From the IMG/VR virus record IMGVR_UViG_3300018080_000086, positions 1 to 30,637 of that record: a stretch of 30,637 nucleotides of DNA; one strand, given 5' to 3'. How positions within the stretch are numbered: the first letter of the stretch is position 1; each line of letters begins with the position of its first letter. A program made the translations under genes and the position numbers. The notes under the pieces are model-generated. The model ran no database searches. It saw nothing but the letters and a program-made list of their open reading frames with translations, and was not told the DNA's origin. The stretch is from a virus. Shown here piece by piece: positions 29,982-30,637 of this stretch.

Positions 29982-30238
29982 TGAGCGGGGCGGTGCTGAA
30001 CAGGAAGAGGCGGCCGCTGAGCCAGCTCCGGCTGGCGGTGACGGCGGCGCTGCGCGATGGGCGCTGGCTGACGACCCGCGACGTGGCGCAGCTGACGCAC
30101 CGGCTGCCCTGCACCATCCTGAACACCCTCAACGGCCTGGCCCGGGACGACCTGATCGTGAGCGACTGCGGCGAGCCCGAGCGCTGGCGGATCACGCCGG
30201 CTGGCCGGGCGGCACTGGCGGAGGCCAGAAAGAAATGA
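29981..30238 (+). CDS. Small winged-helix early protein, 85 aa
   Basis: Likely DNA-binding. LRLAVTAALRDGRWLTTRDV and AQLTHRLPCTILNTLNGLARDDLIVSD form a winged HTH, followed by the typical wing ERWRITPAGRAALAEA. ATG 29981 shares its A with the stop of the previous gene and follows GGAGG at 29966-29970. It may be a regulator of early or late genes; it is one candidate for the protein that binds the CRTCACGC sites (inference). Confidence 0.75.
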   Translation: MSGAVLNRKRRPLSQLRLAVTAALRDGRWLTTRDVAQLTHRLPCTILNTLNGLARDDLIVSDCGEPERWRITPAGRAALAEARKK

Positions 30239-30637
30239 GCAATCCACAGAATACGGCTTGTGACGGGCGGTGCGAGGATGGGGCGGCCGAGCTGGGTGAC
30301 GATCTCGGCCGCCTCGTTCTCGCTTTCGAGCCCCAGCTGCGCGAGGAGCAGGAGTGGACGCTCTGCACGGCGCTGCGGATCCAGGGCGGCGACAAGTTCG
30401 CCGCGGCGGTGCGGATCGACGGCCCGCTGAGCGTGATGGAACTGCTGCGGCCGGCGATGACGAGCGGCCCCGGGACGATCGAGCGGATCATGGCGGACTG
30501 GCCCGGTCCGGGCGGCCTCGGCGACGTGCACCACTGGGATCGCGGCACCTACCGCCGGATCCTGGTCGCCCTGCACGCCGAGCTCCTGCGCCTGCTCTCC
30601 GGCCTGAACATCGGCGTCGAACGCCTGGGCATCGAGC
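30235..30637 (+). CDS. 5' part of the early hypothetical gene that spans the genome join
   Basis: Starts with an ATG that overlaps the previous TGA and runs off the window end; it continues at base 3 and stops at 167. The complete protein is 148 residues, beta-strand rich in the middle (EWTLCTALRIQGG, AAAVRIDGPLSV) and helical at the end. Unknown function. Confidence 0.85.
   Translation, partial: MSNPQNTACDGRCEDGAAELGDDLGRLVLAFEPQLREEQEWTLCTALRIQGGDKFAAAVRIDGPLSVMELLRPAMTSGPGTIERIMADWPGPGGLGDVHHWDRGTYRRILVALHAELLRLLSGLNIGVERLGIE
30515..30637. repeat. Terminal direct repeat, right copy
   Basis: Exact copy of bases 1-123. Joining the two copies gives a 30,514-bp circle and restores the open reading frame that begins at 30235 and ends at 167. 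Confidence 0.95.

Noticed and set aside
1-30637. tRNA genes, CRISPR arrays and insertion sequences
   Set aside because: No T-loop or cloverleaf pattern, no regular spaced repeats, and no transposase was found by eye; a dedicated search could still find a degenerate tRNA.

Overview
The window looks like one complete genome of a temperate, tailed (siphovirus-type) phage. Bases 1-123 are repeated exactly at 30515-30637, so the contig closes on itself, giving a unique length of 30,514 bp. One early gene is cut by the window ends and continues across the join. The DNA is GC-rich (well above 60% by eye), with strong G/C preference at third codon positions, Shine-Dalgarno sites of GGAGG type, TGA stops in use and TTGACA-N17-TATAAT-like promoters. 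These point to a GC-rich bacterial host, but nothing here fixes the host taxon. No tRNA, rRNA, CRISPR array or insertion sequence was seen.

Layout. (1) Rightward early/replication operon, 28446 through the join to 5385. It opens with an excisionase-like HTH gene, continues with small early genes, and includes a RuvC-like nuclease, a scrambled Gp37/ASCH accessory locus and a DnaB-type helicase. (2) A non-coding control region, 5386-6224, with two promoters and several copies of a CRTCACGC operator-like motif. (3) Rightward late operon, 6225-24164: a short serine recombinase, terminase, portal, scaffold-like protein, major capsid protein, head-tail connectors, tail tube protein, tail chaperones with a probable -1 frameshift, tape measure, tail tip proteins and fibre, then a lysis-area cassette with a holin-like membrane protein, a nucleotide-sugar/pterin-enzyme-like protein and a cysteine-peptidase endolysin. 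(4) Leftward lysogeny region, 28304 down to 24142: an HTH repressor, a helical protein of unknown function, and an operon of zinc-ribbon membrane protein, secreted SNase-like nuclease and large serine integrase. One small, very acidic gene is embedded there on the other strand.

How the parts may work together. The repressor (leftward) and the excisionase-like gene (rightward) are divergent around a promoter whose spacer is a palindrome, which suggests a genetic switch. A second, unrelated operator-like motif lies at the late recombinase promoter, at a second late promoter inside the head genes and at the head of the integrase operon, so one regulator may tie these three together. The endolysin and integrase genes converge and overlap. 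A 45-bp palindrome there, inside the 3' end of the integrase gene, is the best candidate for the phage attachment site.

Most unusual points: the CRTCACGC operator network; a possible attP inside the integrase coding sequence; two serine recombinases in one phage; a recombined locus where a 60-bp direct repeat joins truncated Gp37 genes to an ASCH gene; a fibre-like protein with a lipoprotein-like signal sequence; and a 75-residue protein of net charge about -13. All functions are read from sequence patterns alone; no database search was possible.
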